Source: Limnephilus marmoratus
Lineage: Eukaryota; Arthropoda; Insecta; Trichoptera; Limnephilidae
DNA length: 64,000 nucleotides
Assembly (NCBI GenBank): GCA_917880885.1
Contig: OU862915.1
Span: 40,494,676 to 40,558,675 of the forward strand
Direction: 5' to 3'
Both the position numbers and the translations under genes were made by a program. The notes below the pieces were generated by a model. That model did not search any database. It had not been told where the DNA came from and saw nothing but the letters and a program-made list of their open reading frames with translations. This document shows, piece after piece, positions 63,883 through 64,000 of this stretch; position 1 is the first letter of the stretch; each line of letters starts with the position of its first letter.

Positions 63883-64000
63883 TTTCCAAACCTATTGATG
63901 TGGTTGTAATAATCCAGAAACTTTCGCGGGGGTTTAAAGAAGGTGTTTTGAAAGTTTCAAACATTTCCTACGCTTAATATTGCAATTCATAGACATCTCA

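Overview
This window reads as insect (at least arthropod) nuclear DNA: it is AT-rich, full of non-LTR retrotransposon remnants, tRNA-derived SINEs, foldback elements and Helitron-like repeats with typical insect signatures, and shows no bacterial or organellar gene order. No host gene can be assigned with confidence. Every long reading frame I recognise belongs to a mobile element, and nearly all are broken by stops or frame changes. Three short segments look exon-like (15945-16054 +, 40196-40309 -, 61797-62011 +) and are the only candidates for host coding sequence. Family names used here (LINE-A to LINE-J, SINE-S, elements H, K, P, Q) are mine and only mark which copies belong together.

Layout. 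1-8.8 kb: a tRNA-type SINE, a Helitron-like copy, a minus-strand LINE-A interrupted by LINE-B, and a second LINE-A split by a complete tRNA-derived SINE. 8.9-15.6 kb: LINE-J (+), LINE-C (-), two SINE-S copies head to tail, a LINE-C 3' end and a LINE-D 3' end. 17.6-21.3 kb: SINE-S copies alternating with several palindromic elements, one carrying tRNA T-arm-like sequence on both arms and one with a hammerhead-like motif. 22.3-27.4 kb: LINE-F and LINE-E reverse transcriptase relics and a decayed YqaJ-type nuclease gene. 27.7-29.2 kb: a 757-bp foldback and a Helitron-like copy inside an older repeat. 32.5-36 kb: LINE-D with a palindromic MITE in its 3' region, element H with a solo LTR, and LINE-G. 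36.5-43.6 kb: a tandem array, SINE-S copies, and LINE-J inserted in a palindromic MITE. 44.3-53.5 kb: one young-looking 9.16-kb LTR retrotransposon without coding capacity. 53.5-63.9 kb: the rest of the SINE-S copy it landed in, LINE-A inside that same SINE-S, a second element H, further LINE ends, GC-rich tandem repeats and a final 85-bp tandem array.

Relationships. SINE-S and LINE-A end in the same roughly 100-nt structured tail plus poly-A, so SINE-S is probably moved by the LINE-A reverse transcriptase. The insertion order can be read at 44.2-54.7 kb: SINE-S came first, then LINE-A and the LTR element entered it, each with its own target duplication. The LTR element has 765-bp LTRs that differ at about four positions, intact 4-bp duplications, and TATA, poly-A signal, primer site and polypurine tract all on the minus strand, but its 7.6-kb interior encodes nothing recognisable. 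It looks like a recently moved non-autonomous (LARD-type) element and is the most notable object in the window.
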